A stretch of 64,000 bases of DNA from Symbiodinium microadriaticum (GCA_001939145.1 LSRX01000844.1:72301-136300); one strand, 5' to 3'. Shown: positions 21,634 to 31,976, counted from the stretch's first letter. Notes: generated by a model from the sequence alone, not told the origin. A program made the numbers and translations.

Positions 21634-22624
21634 TAGGCACCAACAGCCAATTAGGCTTATCCCGAGTCTTAGACATAGTCGCTGTGGTCACTGTAGACAT
21701 GGTCTTACTAATGCATTCATTACTCGGAAGTGCTCGCGCTGACCTTGCTGACAGTGACAGCAATGGAATCCATAGCCGCAGCAGTCACATCAGTGTTTGT
21801 AGATTTGTAGATTGATAGTGCCTAGTGTTCGTCGCCATCGTAGCGGTATCGCTATGCTGCTTCAGAAGCCTTCAGTACAAGGACCGGAAAGGCCAGGAGC
21901 TAGTAGTCCAAGAGGCGCGACGCCCCATGCCTCGCAACACTAAACCCTGAACCCTGAACGGTAAACTCTAGACCGTTAGCTCTAGCCTCTAACCGTACCC
22001 CCTATACCCTAAGCCCCAAACCCTGCAAAAGGTGGCTCCGAGGGGGCGTGTGAGTACCTGAATTGCCATGTTGCGGATGATAAGCCGGGAGTCCTGGACA
22101 GGGCGGTCCCCCAGGGATCTTTCTTTAGGGTTTGGGGCCTTAGGGTTTTCAGGTGAATATGACAGCAGCCCTTAGAAGTTGTAATACTATTCCATGGGGC
22201 TTCTTATTGCAAGTCTACTCTATCAATCCCTTCGCATTGCTCACTGTCTTGGTTGTTCAGGGGCCCCGGCTCGAACTCGGGTATGACAAGACGTGGGAGG
22301 GGCAACGCTGAGGCCTTGACGGTTCAGCTCGGGTTTTCTTAAGATTCTCTGGCTGTGCTTCTGCAGCCCCAAGCCCTAAACTAAGCCCTAAACCCCCTAA
22401 ACCCTAAACCTTGAACCCTAAGCCCTAAACCCTAAATCGTTAATTCTCTGGGCCCCCAGATCTGGGTTCAACCACCTGGCTCCTAGCGGCTTTTGCCCTT
22501 AGGGCTCACCTTCACCCCACACAACCTACCTTCTCAGAACAAGTATAACGAACTCCGAATTCGGAACCCTTTAAAAAGTCAGGATTTTATATAGGCTTCA
22601 GGGCTCAGGGCCTTGGGAACGCAG

Positions 22625-22692
22625 GTTCAAAGAGGCCCTGACCACCCTGAAGAAGCGGAACGACGCCTGCTACGATGCCCGGCTGCAGCTGA
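22625..22692 (+). CDS. Probable coiled-coil exon
   Basis: CGCAG|G acceptor, FKEALTTLKKRNDACYDARL then QL, A|GTTGCC donor. Heptad-like leucines. G/C-ending codons. Confidence 0.5.
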
Positions 22693-22814
22693 GTTGCCAG
22701 GGTTCTGGCTTTGCGGTTGAGGGTTGAGGGTTTAGGGTTAGGGGCATAGGAACCTCCAAAAATACGTGACTCCCGGCTGATACAGCAAGAAGTCTAACAC
22801 ACGCCGATTCCCAG

Positions 22815-22880
22815 AACTCAAGTGGTGTATGTCTTCCCTCGTTGCTTGTCACATCTTCCTTTGAGATGGACTGCACCTAG
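22815..22880 (+). CDS. Possible terminal exon
   Basis: TTCCCAG|AAC acceptor, NSSGVCLPSLLVTSSFEMDC T then TAG. Confidence 0.3.
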   Translation, partial: NSSGVCLPSLLVTSSFEMDCT

Positions 22881-23616
22881 CCATGAACATGGCCATCAGT
22901 GTGGTTGAGGGAAGCCAGCCGTCCGTCATGGGTTGTTGACACGGATGCTGTCATCTTTACTTCTGTACTGTATTGTGTCTTGGTGATCAGTCTTCTCGTG
23001 TTCCGCGTAACTGCCGAACCACAATTGAAGGTGTGCGAAGTGACGGGGCAGTGCTGACCTAGCATGCCGGAGGGATCTTAACCCTAAACCCAACGTAAGC
23101 CACAAACCCTACACCCTGAACCATTGGCCTGAGGTTTCCCCTGTAGTGGGCAGTGGTCTGCTTTACGCTACCAGTAGTCTCCAGCTGCTGATGCTGCCCG
23201 GCGGGGTTGTATGATGACCTTAGAGCCTTAGAGTCGTACTTCACGGTAGAATAGCATCTGTTAAGAGGTTACCATGCCTTTCGTTTGTGATGGTACTCAT
23301 TTTCGGAACCGGGGGGGGGCTTACACCCCAAACCCTTGACCCTGAAACTTAAGCAGTACAGGCTTACACCCTCATGCCTGCAGCCCTGGGCTTAAATCCC
23401 AAATTTTAGCCTTTGGGGTTTAGTTCAGAATAAAACACGCCCCCTAAACCCTAAACCCTAAACCGTTTAGTTCAGGGTAAAAGACGCCCCTTCCAAAAGG
23501 CCCTGCAAGCCTCCCCAGCTCCAAGCCCTATGCCATACTCCAAGCCCCTCCATCTCTATCTGAAGCCCTCTACTCCAACAAACTCTAAACCCTAAACCCT
23601 AAACCTGCTTGCCAAG

Positions 23617-23670
23617 GAGGAATGGGCCAAGAGCTTAGATCGACCCAAAGAGTTGCGAGCTGCGCTCACG
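23617..23670 (+). CDS. Probable exon, unknown protein
   Basis: CCAAG|GAG acceptor, EEWAKSLDRPKELRAALT, ACG|GTTGAG donor. Charged and helix-like. Confidence 0.55.
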
Positions 23671-23679
23671 GTTGAGGGT

Positions 23680-23865
23680 GTAGAGATTCGGGGGGGACCC
23701 AAATGCCCAAAAGGTAACTCCCTAAAGCCCCGCACACTCTAAGTCCTAAGCCGTAAACTCTAAATCCTCAGCCGTAAACTCTAAATCCTGAACCGTAAAC
23801 TAACTCAAAATCCTCAGCCGTAAACTCTAAATCCTGAGCCGTAAACTCTAAACCCCAAGCCCGAG
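23680..23865. repeat. CCGTAAACTCTAAATCCT tandem repeat
   Basis: Four to five units of an 18-bp derivative of the CCCTAAA heptamer (23750-23850). Confidence 0.85.
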
Positions 23866-23898
23866 GCCTTGAACCTGCGGGGATCGGGCCACTCCGTT
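23866..23898 (+). CDS. Possible exon
   Basis: CCGAG|GCC acceptor, ALNLRGSGHS, GTTTGG donor; the frame runs on for 15 more codons to the edge of a MITE. Confidence 0.3.
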
Positions 23899-23939
23899 TG
23901 GGGCTTCTGCCTGGACATGACGACTACTTTACGATACAA

Positions 23940-24035
23940 GCCTAAATAGTTGGCAATACAAGTTTGGGGCAGTCGAATTATATATAGTTATATAGTAATC
24001 TGCACCAAAACCATGTTCTAACTATTAAGACCCCT
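23940..24035. mobile_element. MITE-1 copy, diverged
   Basis: Left GCCTAAATAGTTGGCAATAC, centre TATATAGTTATATAG, right CACCAAAACCATGTTCTAAC then TATTAAGACCCC; collinear with the 59170 copy. Confidence 0.65.
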
Positions 24036-24394
24036 ATATTATTTGCATGATTCTGAACAGCTCGTGCTGTGTGCTTAGTATGATTGTCCTAGTGAGGCAG
24101 ATGTCAAGGTTTTGCTCTACTTGTGCTCGGTGTGCCAAATTTAAAGAATCAGATCATGAAGGAGGAGCTGGGAGAAGTTGATCATGCTATGTAGTGTCGT
24201 CGGAATCTTCGTCCTCTTGATGTGTCTACGGAGCATGATTGTGTTATCAGTTCGAAGCAGCAATACTGATGGCGACGAAAATGACGATGATGGTCAACAT
24301 AAGAAAGATGAAGATGTAGGTGGAGCTGATCTAGCTGGTGTCCATGAAGCTGCTGAGAATGGTGACGATGGTAGTGCTGATGGCGATACAGACA

Positions 24395-24565
24395 GTGTGG
24401 TAGTAGTAGGAGTAGGAGTAGGAGTAGGAGTAACAGCAGGAGTAGGAGGAGTTGGATAGTAGGAGTAGTAGGAGTAGTAGGAGTCGTAGGAGTCGTAGGA
24501 GTAGCAGGAGTAGAGCAGGAGTAGTAGGAGTAGGAGCAGGAGTAGTAGTCGCAGCAGCAGCTGCA
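24395..24565. repeat. GTAGGA/GAGTA array
   Basis: Imperfect (GTAGGA)n with GTC and GCA variants. Confidence 0.95.
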
Positions 24566-24793
24566 GTAGTTTCAGGTTAGCTGCATGATGTCACCATGAC
24601 CCTTCTGCTTTAAACTAGTAATACTGATGCAGGTGCAGATGTTCGTCGGCTGCTGATGTCAGTGTTTTGACAGTTGTTGTGTTGATCACAAAGCGGGCTT
24701 TACATCTGATGTGCCTCACCCCAAGGCCCCAAAGCCGGAAACCTAAACCCGGAAACCCCAAAACCTAACATGCTACACCCTCTACTTTTTCAG

Positions 24794-24898
24794 CATGCAG
24801 TCTTCCGGTCCGAGGAAAACACGGCCGAGGAGGACGTCCAAACCTGCCTTCCGCAAGAGGCCCCCAGAAGGAATGGCCCCAAGCCCGCACCGTTTTCA
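24794..24898 (+). CDS. Probable exon, unknown protein
   Basis: CTTTTTCAG|CAT acceptor with a pyrimidine tract, 35 codons reading HAVFRSEENTAEEDVQTCLP then QEAPRRNGPKPAPFS, TCA|GTTTAT donor. A second frame from the internal ATG is also open. Confidence 0.5.
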
Positions 24899-24994
24899 GT
24901 TTATGGTCTGGGGCCCTAACCCTAAAGCCCAAAACCCGAAGCCAAGCACTTGCACGGTGTTTTGCTTTCTGCGTGGCTGAACTACGGTAAACAG

Positions 24995-25100
24995 GATTAG
25001 CAGCCTGGTGTTGACGCGCATTTTCGTGAATGAAAAGCTGCTTAGCCTTGGGCACATCTGGGCTTGCCGCCAGACCCTCGCCCAGTACATCCTGAACAAG
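24995..25100 (+). CDS. Probable exon, unknown protein
   Basis: ACAG|G acceptor, ISSLVLTRIFVNEKLLSLGH then IWACRQTLAQYILNK. Its 3' edge (AAGATC) and the next exon's edge (TAGATC) share GATC, so the exact junction is ambiguous; a GA donor is possible. Confidence 0.55.
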
Positions 25101-25145
25101 ATCCTAAACCCTAAACCCTAAACCACGTGCATATCACCCTTGTAG

Positions 25146-25234
25146 ATCGCCACTGAGCATACTTACGCTGGGCTGTGGCGAGTTGATGGACCCCCGACCC
25201 AAAAAGTCGAAGCTCCAACCTTTGGAAACAAAAG
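25146..25234 (+). CDS. Probable exon, unknown protein
   Basis: TTGTAG|ATC acceptor, IATEHTYAGLWRVDGPPTQK then VEAPTFGNK, AG|GC donor. Confidence 0.55.
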
Positions 25235-25408
25235 GCAGCAGCCCAAAACCGGCCTGAGGGCCCGAACCCTGAACCCCAGAAAGGTTTAGGGTTTAAGGGA
25301 TAGCGACCCGATACCCTGAACCCCCTGAACACCCCTAAAACCCTTAGCCCCAAGCTCCAAGCACTAACTTAGACTTAGAGGCCCTTTGCTTGAACTGGTG
25401 AGGCAGAG

Positions 25409-25454
25409 CAGGTGACCCCGCCGGTTGGGGCGTCTGAGCCTCAGAATCTCTACG
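25409..25454 (+). CDS. Possible exon
   Basis: GCAGAG|CAG acceptor, QVTPPVGASEPQNLY, G|GTTTGG donor. Confidence 0.4.
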
Positions 25455-25560
25455 GTTTGGGTTTAGGGTTTAGGGTTTATATAGGGTTTTAGGGTTTAGG
25501 GTTTTAGGGTTTAGGGTTTTAGGGTTTTAGGGTTTGGGGATGTTCAGGGTTTAGGGTTTA
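25450..25560. repeat. TTTAGGG array
   Basis: G-strand units alternating TTTAGGG and TTTTAGGG. Confidence 0.9.
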
Positions 25561-26401
25561 GCTGCCCTAGACCCTCAATCCTAAGCCGGGTGTTCAGGTT
25601 CAGGTTTTGGGGGGCGTTCCGTTGTTGCAAAAGGGCCGTACGGGGTCATCAAAAACAGGGTGCACGTGCGTGTTGGGAGTTTGAGGAGTTGACCAGTTCC
25701 GGTGGCTCGTTGCACAGGATGTCCGATCCTGTTTCAGAGGGACGGCTACGAGGGCTGAGGGCTCAGGGCGTATGCTGGGGATTCCGAAGAGGCTGCTTTA
25801 AATCACGATGGACCTTTGCATTTCCCTCATATCCTAAACCTTAAACCCTAAACCCTAAACCCTCAACAGACAGGCACCACATCGGAATTGACATCAACCC
25901 TTTCGGGTTTTGAGAGGTTCGTGTGCAGTCAGATAGTATAGCCAGGACGATGGAGGCCATCATTCGGATGTGTGCACCTTCAAACCCTAAGCTTAGGGTT
26001 TAGGGTTTTAGGGTTTAGGGTTTTAAGGTTTTAGGGTTTTGGGTTTTAGCGTTTAGGGTTTAGGGTCCAGGGGCTTTGGGCTGAATCACTGAACCCGAAG
26101 CCCACCCCACTCCCTGCCGACCCATGCCTAAGACAAGCAGAGCACTGGCACTGCCAGGGCAAAGCCGGGAGCAAAAGCGCAGGCAGGGCAGCACGCATGA
26201 TGCCTGGCAATCTCGGTTTGGGGTTTAGGGGAGGGTCTCAGGGCCTCGGTGGTTTATTCTAAGTTTAATTTGCTCTGGGATTCAGGGATTCAGCTGAGGG
26301 TGATACGCTTCCTGCCTGAACTACCGCGTTCCTTAAACCCTAGACCCTAGACTCTCAAACCCTAAGCCCTAAACCCTACACTCACAAGCCTCACACAGAT
26401 C

Positions 26402-26479
26402 ATGTCGAGTGTGAGTGCGGGAGTTGCTTCGATCGTGTCGGCAGCCTCCTCCAGTGATGCGGTGGAAGAACAGGCCTAA
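26402..26479 (+). CDS. Possible first exon or 25-aa ORF
   Basis: ATG start, MSSVSAGVASIVSAASSSDA then VEEQ; ends at CAG|GC donor or at TAA two codons later. Confidence 0.35.
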   Translation: MSSVSAGVASIVSAASSSDAVEEQA

Positions 26480-26534
26480 GCATGGGGTTTTCGGTGGTGG
26501 CTGCTGGTAAGGGCGGCAGGACTTTATGTGAGGG

Positions 26535-26626
26535 TTTCCGAAAATAGGGGACCCAAATGTAGCACCCTAAATCGTAGGGTCCTTATTATAAGGACCCCAA
26601 AATAAGGTACCCCGAATTTTCGGAAA
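26535..26626. mobile_element. MITE-2, palindromic element
   Basis: Terminal inverted repeats TTTCCGAAAATAGGGGACC and GGTACCCCGAATTTTCGGAAA pair almost fully; the centre GGGTCCTTATTATAAGGACC is itself a palindrome. Confidence 0.75.
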
Positions 26627-26715
26627 GTCCCATGTTGGTGGAGTGTGGAAGCGTCTTTTCTGTGAGCTGCCGTCTCCGAAAAGGGGTCAGCTCTTCAGGC
26701 TCTGCAGCCTTGCAG

Positions 26716-26757
26716 GACCTGTGGGAATTCGCAAGAAAGGGGGTTCAAAGACAGCAA
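26716..26757 (+). CDS. Possible exon
   Basis: TTGCAG|GAC acceptor, DLWEFARKGVQRQQ; may stop at a GT donor after AARKG. Confidence 0.35.
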
Positions 26758-26759
26758 AA

Positions 26760-27110
26760 CACTCTCAACCCTGAACCCTATATACACCCTAAACTTTCAA
26801 CCCTAAGCCCTAATAACCCTAAACCTAAACTTTCAAGCCTAAAAAAACTTTCAACCCTAAACTTCCAGCCCTAAACCGTACACCCTAAACTTTCAACCCT
26901 AAACCCTAAACCCTAAGCCCCAATAACCCTAAACTTTCAACCCTAAACCCTAAACCCTAAACCCCAATAACCCTAAACTCTCAACCCAAAACCCTACACC
27001 CTCAACCCTAAACCCCTAACCCCTGACCCCTAAACCCTAAGCCCAATAACCCTAAACTTTCAACCCTAAACCCCTAAACCCCTAACCCCTAAACCCTAAA
27101 CCCTAGGTAC
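26760..27110. repeat. CAATAACCCTAAACTTTCAA higher-order telomeric repeat
   Basis: About eight tandem units, each joining AATAACCCTAAACTTTCAAC to one or more CCCTAAA heptamers. Confidence 0.9.
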
Positions 27111-27136
27111 CCTTACATCTCGGGCCCATGCCGCAG

Positions 27137-27212
27137 GCGCCTTCCCCGGCTGCAGCGCCAGCTCCGGAGGTTCGATCGCGAGCTTCGTGGCTCTCTTGGA
27201 GATAATGAAGGG
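27137..27212 (+). CDS. Probable exon, unknown (weak patatin-like nucleophile elbow)
   Basis: CCGCAG|GC acceptor, AFPGCSASSGGSIASFVALL then EIMK, GG|GTTGAG donor. The Ser-Gly-Gly-Ser turn followed by a hydrophobic helix resembles patatin-type elbows, but a strict GxSxG is absent, so this is only a hint. Confidence 0.4.
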
Positions 27213-27214
27213 GT

Positions 27215-27560
27215 TGAGGGGTTTAGGGTTTAGGGTTTTTAGGGGTTTAGGGGTTTTGGGGGTTTAGGGTTTAGGGCTGTTAGGGTTTTAGGGGGTTTAG
27301 GGGTTTAGGGTTTAGGGGTTTAGGGGTTTTAGGGTGTTTAGGGGTTATTTAGGGTTTTGGGTTTAGGGTTTAGGGGTTTAGGGGTTTTAGGGTGTTTAGG
27401 GGTTATTTAGGGTTTTGGGTTTAGGGTTTAGGGGTTTAGGGGTTTTGGGGTTTAGGGGTTTAGGGTTTTTAGGGTTTAGGGTTTTTGGGGGTTAAGGGTT
27501 TAGGGTTTTTAGGGGTTCAGGGGTGTAGGGGTTCAGGGTTTAGGGTTTAAAGGTTTGGGT
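27215..27560. repeat. TTTAGGG array with a 58-bp tandem duplication
   Basis: G-strand array; the segment at about 27306-27363 is repeated at 27364-27421 with few changes. Confidence 0.95.
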
Positions 27561-27575
27561 TCAAGGGGTTTTCAG

Positions 27576-27697
27576 GCAACGGCAGTGGACAGGATCTTGA
27601 CGAAAATGGCCACCATTCTGTCGAAAAGCAGGCTGCCCGCAAATGCAACGGCCTGTTCTTCTTCCTGGCACGATGCTCATTCAAGCCAGCTTGCACG
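27576..27697 (+). CDS. Probable exon, unknown protein
   Basis: GTTTTCAG|GC acceptor, 40 codons NGSGQDLDENGHHSVEKQAA, RKCNGLFFFLARCSFKPACT, ACG|GTTAAG donor. Three cysteines in the last 20 residues. A second open frame exists. Confidence 0.55.
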
Positions 27698-27974
27698 GTT
27701 AAGAAGGAAGGGGGGGGGGGGTTGGGGAGCGCAACCCCAGAAGACCAAGGGGACCAGAGGACCAGGGGACCGCGGCACCAGGGGATCAAGGGCATAGGCA
27801 TAGGGGAAGAAAAGGGAGCAAAAGAAAAAAAGGGGAGTGAACAAACACGCCCTCCCAAATCCAAGTCTAGTTCTTGAGGCCATTACATTTCGCGGTTTTT
27901 AGAGAAGGAGTATGAAAGAAGCTACCATAGCTAATGGAACCTTTTTTTGAGATATGGATAGCTACATCGATAGA

Positions 27975-28095
27975 TAGACAGATAGATAGATTAGCTAGAC
28001 TCGATGGATGGATGGAGGGATGGAGGGACGGAGGGACGGAGGGACGGACGGACGGACAGACCGGCAGACGGACACACGGACCGATGGATAGAAAG
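27975..28095. repeat. GATG/GGAC/GACA microsatellite
   Basis: Imperfect tetranucleotide runs. Confidence 0.9.
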
Positions 28096-28197
28096 ATAGC
28101 TGAGTAGACGGATCGATGTTTGTTTTGCGCTGCGTATGATTGCGTAACCCTAGTTCCTCCACCAACACGACTCCTTCGGCCCCCCTGCCGCTCCTCA

Positions 28198-28335
28198 AAC
28201 CCCTAAACCCAAATTCCCTGGACCCTAAGCCCCTAAGCCTTCAACGCCAAACTCCGTCGAAGGCTTAACCCCTAAACCCAAATTCCCTGGACCCTAAGCC
28301 CCTAAGCCTTCAACGCCAAACTCCGTCGAAGGCTT
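28198..28335. repeat. 69-bp perfect tandem duplication
   Basis: Two copies (28198-28266, 28267-28335), apparently identical, containing CCCCTAAACCCAAATTCCCT and CAACGCCAAACTCCGTCGAA. Confidence 0.95.
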
Positions 28336-28379
28336 GGAGCAAAGGGCGGACAAAGGGGGACAGAAATACAAAACATCTC

Positions 28380-28520
28380 TTGAACACCTGAACCCTAAAT
28401 CCCTAAGCCCTTAAACTCTAACCCCTGAACCCTTGAACCCCTAAACCCTTAAACCCCCGAAATCCCTAAACCCTCAACCCCTCAACCCCTCAACCCCCAA
28501 GCCCCAAAACCCTAGGCCCC
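28380..28520. repeat. CCCTAAA block
   Basis: C-strand units with CCCTCAACC and CCCTTAAA variants. Confidence 0.85.
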
Positions 28521-28530
28521 TAAGCTCCAG

Positions 28531-28571
28531 GAGGGGCCCCCGGGTGAGCAGCTCGTTCCTCAGATCCGCAG
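28531..28571 (+). CDS. Probable exon, unknown protein
   Basis: CTCCAG|GAG acceptor, EGPPGEQLVPQIR, AG|GTTGTA donor; the frame stays open for 40 further codons. Confidence 0.45.
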
Positions 28572-29167
28572 GTTGTATCTGCGTGTTACAAAGTATTTAC
28601 AGGCCTTGAAAAGGGGGTTTAAATGGGGCCTATTTGTGTTTTATAGCGGTTTTGATGGTTGTCAATGGGTTGCAAAGGGCTCTTTACAATAGACTGTTTT
28701 AGATTTTGGCAGAGTTGGAGGAACATGAGTTAAGTCACCATAGTAATCATGTTGGGATGGGGCATGCCGTTGAGAGCGTAGGGTTTGTAGGAGTTTAGGC
28801 CTTACTTATGCGGTGCAGGGGTCAGCGTCGATAGCCAGAAACTCGCTGTTCTAGATAGCAGAGCCCTGCAGAAAGGGCTGTGGGTTGGTAGAGCCATCCA
28901 CATATAGGATCCCGGGTGAGCATAACCTAGAAAAGTCCTTGATTTGGTAAATCCTAGAAGGCTTTGTCTAGGCACCGTCACACCGTCACTTTTCTAAACC
29001 CTCAACACCAAAACCCTACTCTAAGCCCCCAAACCCGAACCTCTAAAACGCGAAGCCCTGCATCAAAGCCTACACCCATGAACTCCTAAAGCCCTGGACT
29101 GCATGCCTTAAAACCCCCAAACTTTGCCCCAAACCCCAGGGTCTAAGCCTAAGCCCTCAACTCAAAG

Positions 29168-29229
29168 TATGAGGCCTGGTCCTCCTGGTGCTGTCGCGCC
29201 AGCAGAGGCGCCAGAAGCCAAAGCTGCCG
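29168..29229 (+). CDS. Probable Pro/Ala-rich exon
   Basis: RPGPPGAVAPAEAPEAKAA after an ATG at 29169, then G|GTGAGG donor. May be a first exon or an internal linker exon. Confidence 0.4.
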
Positions 29230-29425
29230 GTGAGGCCCGCTGCGCAGAGCCCTGATATAGGAGGGCGGGGGTACTATATGGGTTACTCCGAGGGTTTAGT
29301 ATGGGGTAAAAAAGGCACCACCTTAAGGTGTGCTGTAGAGTTTTTTTGGTCATTACTAGAAAAGGGTATAACGAGGAGCTCTGCGGCACAGGCAAGCTTT
29401 GTGGTTGGGGTTTAAAAAACTTTAG

Positions 29426-30028
29426 GCCACGAGAATGCGAGCACCTTTGCCGCCCGCGAGGCAAGTCAGCTTAGACCCAACGGCCTCTCAAGAGTTCACT
29501 TCGGTTTTTGCCTCGTTGTTTGAGCTCGACCTTGCAGCACTTGCTTGGTCTTTCCAGCCATATCCAGTCCTAGTGAACTGCACGTACTTGCCTTGCATTT
29601 TGATCATGTCGTAGGGTGACGATTACGGCACAAACACGATGTCATGGTATTACCGTTCAACTGCCAGCGTGTTTGTAAGGAATCTCTTCAAGACTCCTAT
29701 CTCAGAGTGCTATGACTCTTCGCGATAGGGTGGCCAGTATTCTTACTCCCTGCCGAAGTCCGGAATCCCGCACCTTGCCTACACCTCAAATCCTGAGCAC
29801 AGCCACGAAATCTCAGCTCTACTAGTAAAAAATGAGGGTTCGAGCTTTGCCCCACCCGCAGCGGCAGGCGACGAAGGAGAGCAGCATCTCAGCCGCCGGG
29901 CACCTGGCGAGCTATCTGAGAGAACGAGCGCTAGAACAACGGCCGGAAAGTTGGAACATCACTGTCCTCCTTTCCTTAAGGCACAGCACAAAAATTCCCA
30001 CACTTCATCATTTATGCTCCTGTCATGA
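29426..30028 (+). CDS. Long frame broken by two TAG codons; exon cluster or decayed gene
   Basis: One frame runs 62 + 37 + 99 codons with TAG at 29612 and 29726. Segments: MRAPLPPARQVSLDPTASQE with FTSVFASLFELDLAALAW; GDDYGTNTMSWYYRSTASVF with VRNLFKTPISECYDSSR; YSYSLPKSGIPHLAYTSNPE with HSHEISALLVKNEGSSFAPP. Both TAGs are followed by G and may be 3' splice sites (TAG|G), so these may be separate exons that happen to share a frame. It may also be a pseudogene. Confidence 0.4.
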
Positions 30029-30326
30029 TGCTGCTGTTGTTGACGGTGGTGGTGATAATGTTGTTAATGATTGCAGATGGAGATGCTGATGAGGAAGCAG
30101 ATCATGATCATGACTTTCGACGACGACGATCATAATGTCAGCCGGGAGCATGGGTGGTAGTAGTGGTGGCCATGGTGGTGAAGATGATCGTGCTGCAATG
30201 CTGACGACGGCTCTCATCCGATAGATGCTTCATTCTGTCAGCATCGGGTGCTCCACATGTTCGGGTTTAATGTCAGCATGCGCAAGCGTGGGCTACATCG
30301 AACCTAGAACAAGCAGGAATCGACAG

Positions 30327-30425
30327 GAAGCCTCAGTTGAGAGACATTCCAAACTCGTGCGCATCATCCGTAGTGATGAGGCTAAAGTCAGAATCAACCC
30401 TGATTCTGGTTGTGGGAGGGTTTGA
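30327..30425 (+). CDS. Probable exon, unknown protein
   Basis: GACAG|GAA acceptor, EASVERHSKLVRIIRSDEAK then VRINPDSGCGRV, TGA at 30423, or splice at AGG|GTTTGA. Confidence 0.4.
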   Translation, partial: EASVERHSKLVRIIRSDEAKVRINPDSGCGRV

Positions 30426-30506
30426 GATTTCGATTATTGACTATTCACAAGCGTCCACCGAAGCCGGAAGATGTGTTTTTCGGTTTATTCCCCTGTGTTG
30501 CTATGA

Positions 30507-30863
30507 CCATCCTCGATACCTCACTTTATTTCTGCGTACCTAGTCAATTACTTTACGTATGCCATCGTACCAGAGCACCAGGAGACCACCGCTAGGAGAC
30601 CATCAGGGGACACGGCCAAACTGCTTACCCCAAATACTGGCGAGGTCCAGGAACACGGCCACAATGCTTCCCGAAGTATTGGCGGGATTCAGGAGAGCAC
30701 GGCCTGTGGTTCCCTTGGCGGGATTCAGGGGCCAACAACGCTTTCCCCGCTATTTTGCCCTTCCGGGAGACGGTCTCCAGCCGCATCTGGCATGAAGCGA
30801 AGAATGAGCGGACTGTTTTTCCGAGCGCTCCCGCCAGGCCAACCTAATTGCCTTTACACTTAG
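30507..30863 (+). CDS. 119-codon open frame without ATG, internally repetitive
   Basis: Frame includes LVNYFTYAIVPEHQETTARR, NTGEVQEHGHNASRSIGGIQ and ESTACGSLGGIQ. The DNA at 30610-30735 is a degenerate ~45-bp tandem (ACACGGCC ... GGCGGGATTCAGG). Either an exon with a repeated segment or a non-coding minisatellite. Confidence 0.3.
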   Translation, partial: PSSIPHFISAYLVNYFTYAIVPEHQETTARRPSGDTAKLLTPNTGEVQEHGHNASRSIGGIQESTACGSLGGIQGPTTLSPLFCPSGRRSPAASGMKRRMSGLFFRALPPGQPNCLYT

Positions 30864-31121
30864 ACCGAACATAAGAACGCCATGCTGGGTAATACTCTGG
30901 CCGGGGAAAAACACACCCGAAACACCAACAAACAAGCTTGTCTTCTGTTGTGTTCGAAGGTCGCTTTCGTCCCGCTGCCGGCACGACGAGGCAGATCCCA
31001 ATCGCTTGACTTGTAGGCCTGCAGGCCCCGTTCAATAAAAGCCTTCAGTCAAAGCCCCATCTAGGAGCCTTAAAAAAGTAACCCTAAACCCTAAGCCCTA
31101 AACCGTAAACCCCAAAACCCT

Positions 31122-31227
31122 ATGGCCTCTGAACGCAAAACCCAGTACTCCGGCATCTTTTTGAAAGGTGCAGCACAGCGCCGAGAGGCCAAGAACTGCG
31201 CTTGGTGGGACTTTCTGGCCACAAAAG
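31122..31227 (+). CDS. Probable first exon, unknown protein
   Basis: ATG start, MASERKTQYSGIFLKGAAQR then REAKNCAWWDFLATK, AAAG|GC donor at phase 1. Downstream telomeric TAG would end the frame at 31244 if unspliced. The exon at 31838 opens in the matching phase. Confidence 0.55.
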
Positions 31228-31837
31228 GCACCCCCGGCGTTTAGGGTTTAGGGGCTTAGGGGTTTAGGGTTCAGGGTTTGGATGTACAGGGTTTAGGGTT
31301 TAAGGGTTAAGGGTTCAGAGGTTTGTAAGGGTTTGGATGTAGGGCTCTTAGGGTTTCTAGGGCTTTCGGGTTTGTGGTTCGGGCTTGCAGATTTTTCTTG
31401 GAGCTTGGGGGTCAAGGGTTTTGGTGGGCTCCGGGGCTTTCTGTCGGGTTCCGCAGTTCCCTCGGTGGAGGAGCCCCTTCAAGACCGGTAGGTCAGCAGG
31501 GTTTAGGGCTTATCTAGGACATTTTCAGGTGGGTAGTTACCGTTATAGGATACCTTGTAGAAGCCCTATATACCCTAGACTCCCCACCTGTAGTTTCCTT
31601 TACGTTCAGGGTTTAGGGTTTAGGGATAATAGGGTCTGGGATTTCGGGGTTTCGAGCACCGGGACACAAGCACCTCGTTGTAGGCGCCAAGGCTTAGAAG
31701 CATTCTGCCGGGGCTTCTGCGAGTTGTGGGTCGAGTCTTCTGGCATTCTATGGTTTAGGGGTTTTAGGGGTTTAGGGCTCTTGGCAGTTCATGGGATTTA
31801 GGGCCTTTAGGGTTTGGGGCGGGGTTTGCATGTGCAG

Positions 31838-31902
31838 GGTTCGCATGGAACAATGCGATGGTTATCTCCGTGCAAAAGGTTCCTGACGCCCTGGCAAACA
31901 GA
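31838..31902 (+). CDS. Probable exon, joins 31122-31227 in phase
   Basis: TGCAG|GG acceptor, FAWNNAMVISVQKVPDALAN R, AGA|GTTGTG donor. Joining G + GG gives Gly between ATK and FAW, a clean phase-1 junction. Confidence 0.5.
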
Positions 31903-31976
31903 GTTGTGAAGAATCCCTACACCCTAAACCCTAAACTCTAAACCCTCAACCCTAAACCCTAAACCCTAAACCGAAG

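Noticed and set aside
22430-22500. tRNA-like T-loop (GGTTCAACC)
   Set aside because: No acceptor, D or anticodon stem could be paired around it. Similar short hits near 15410 also failed.
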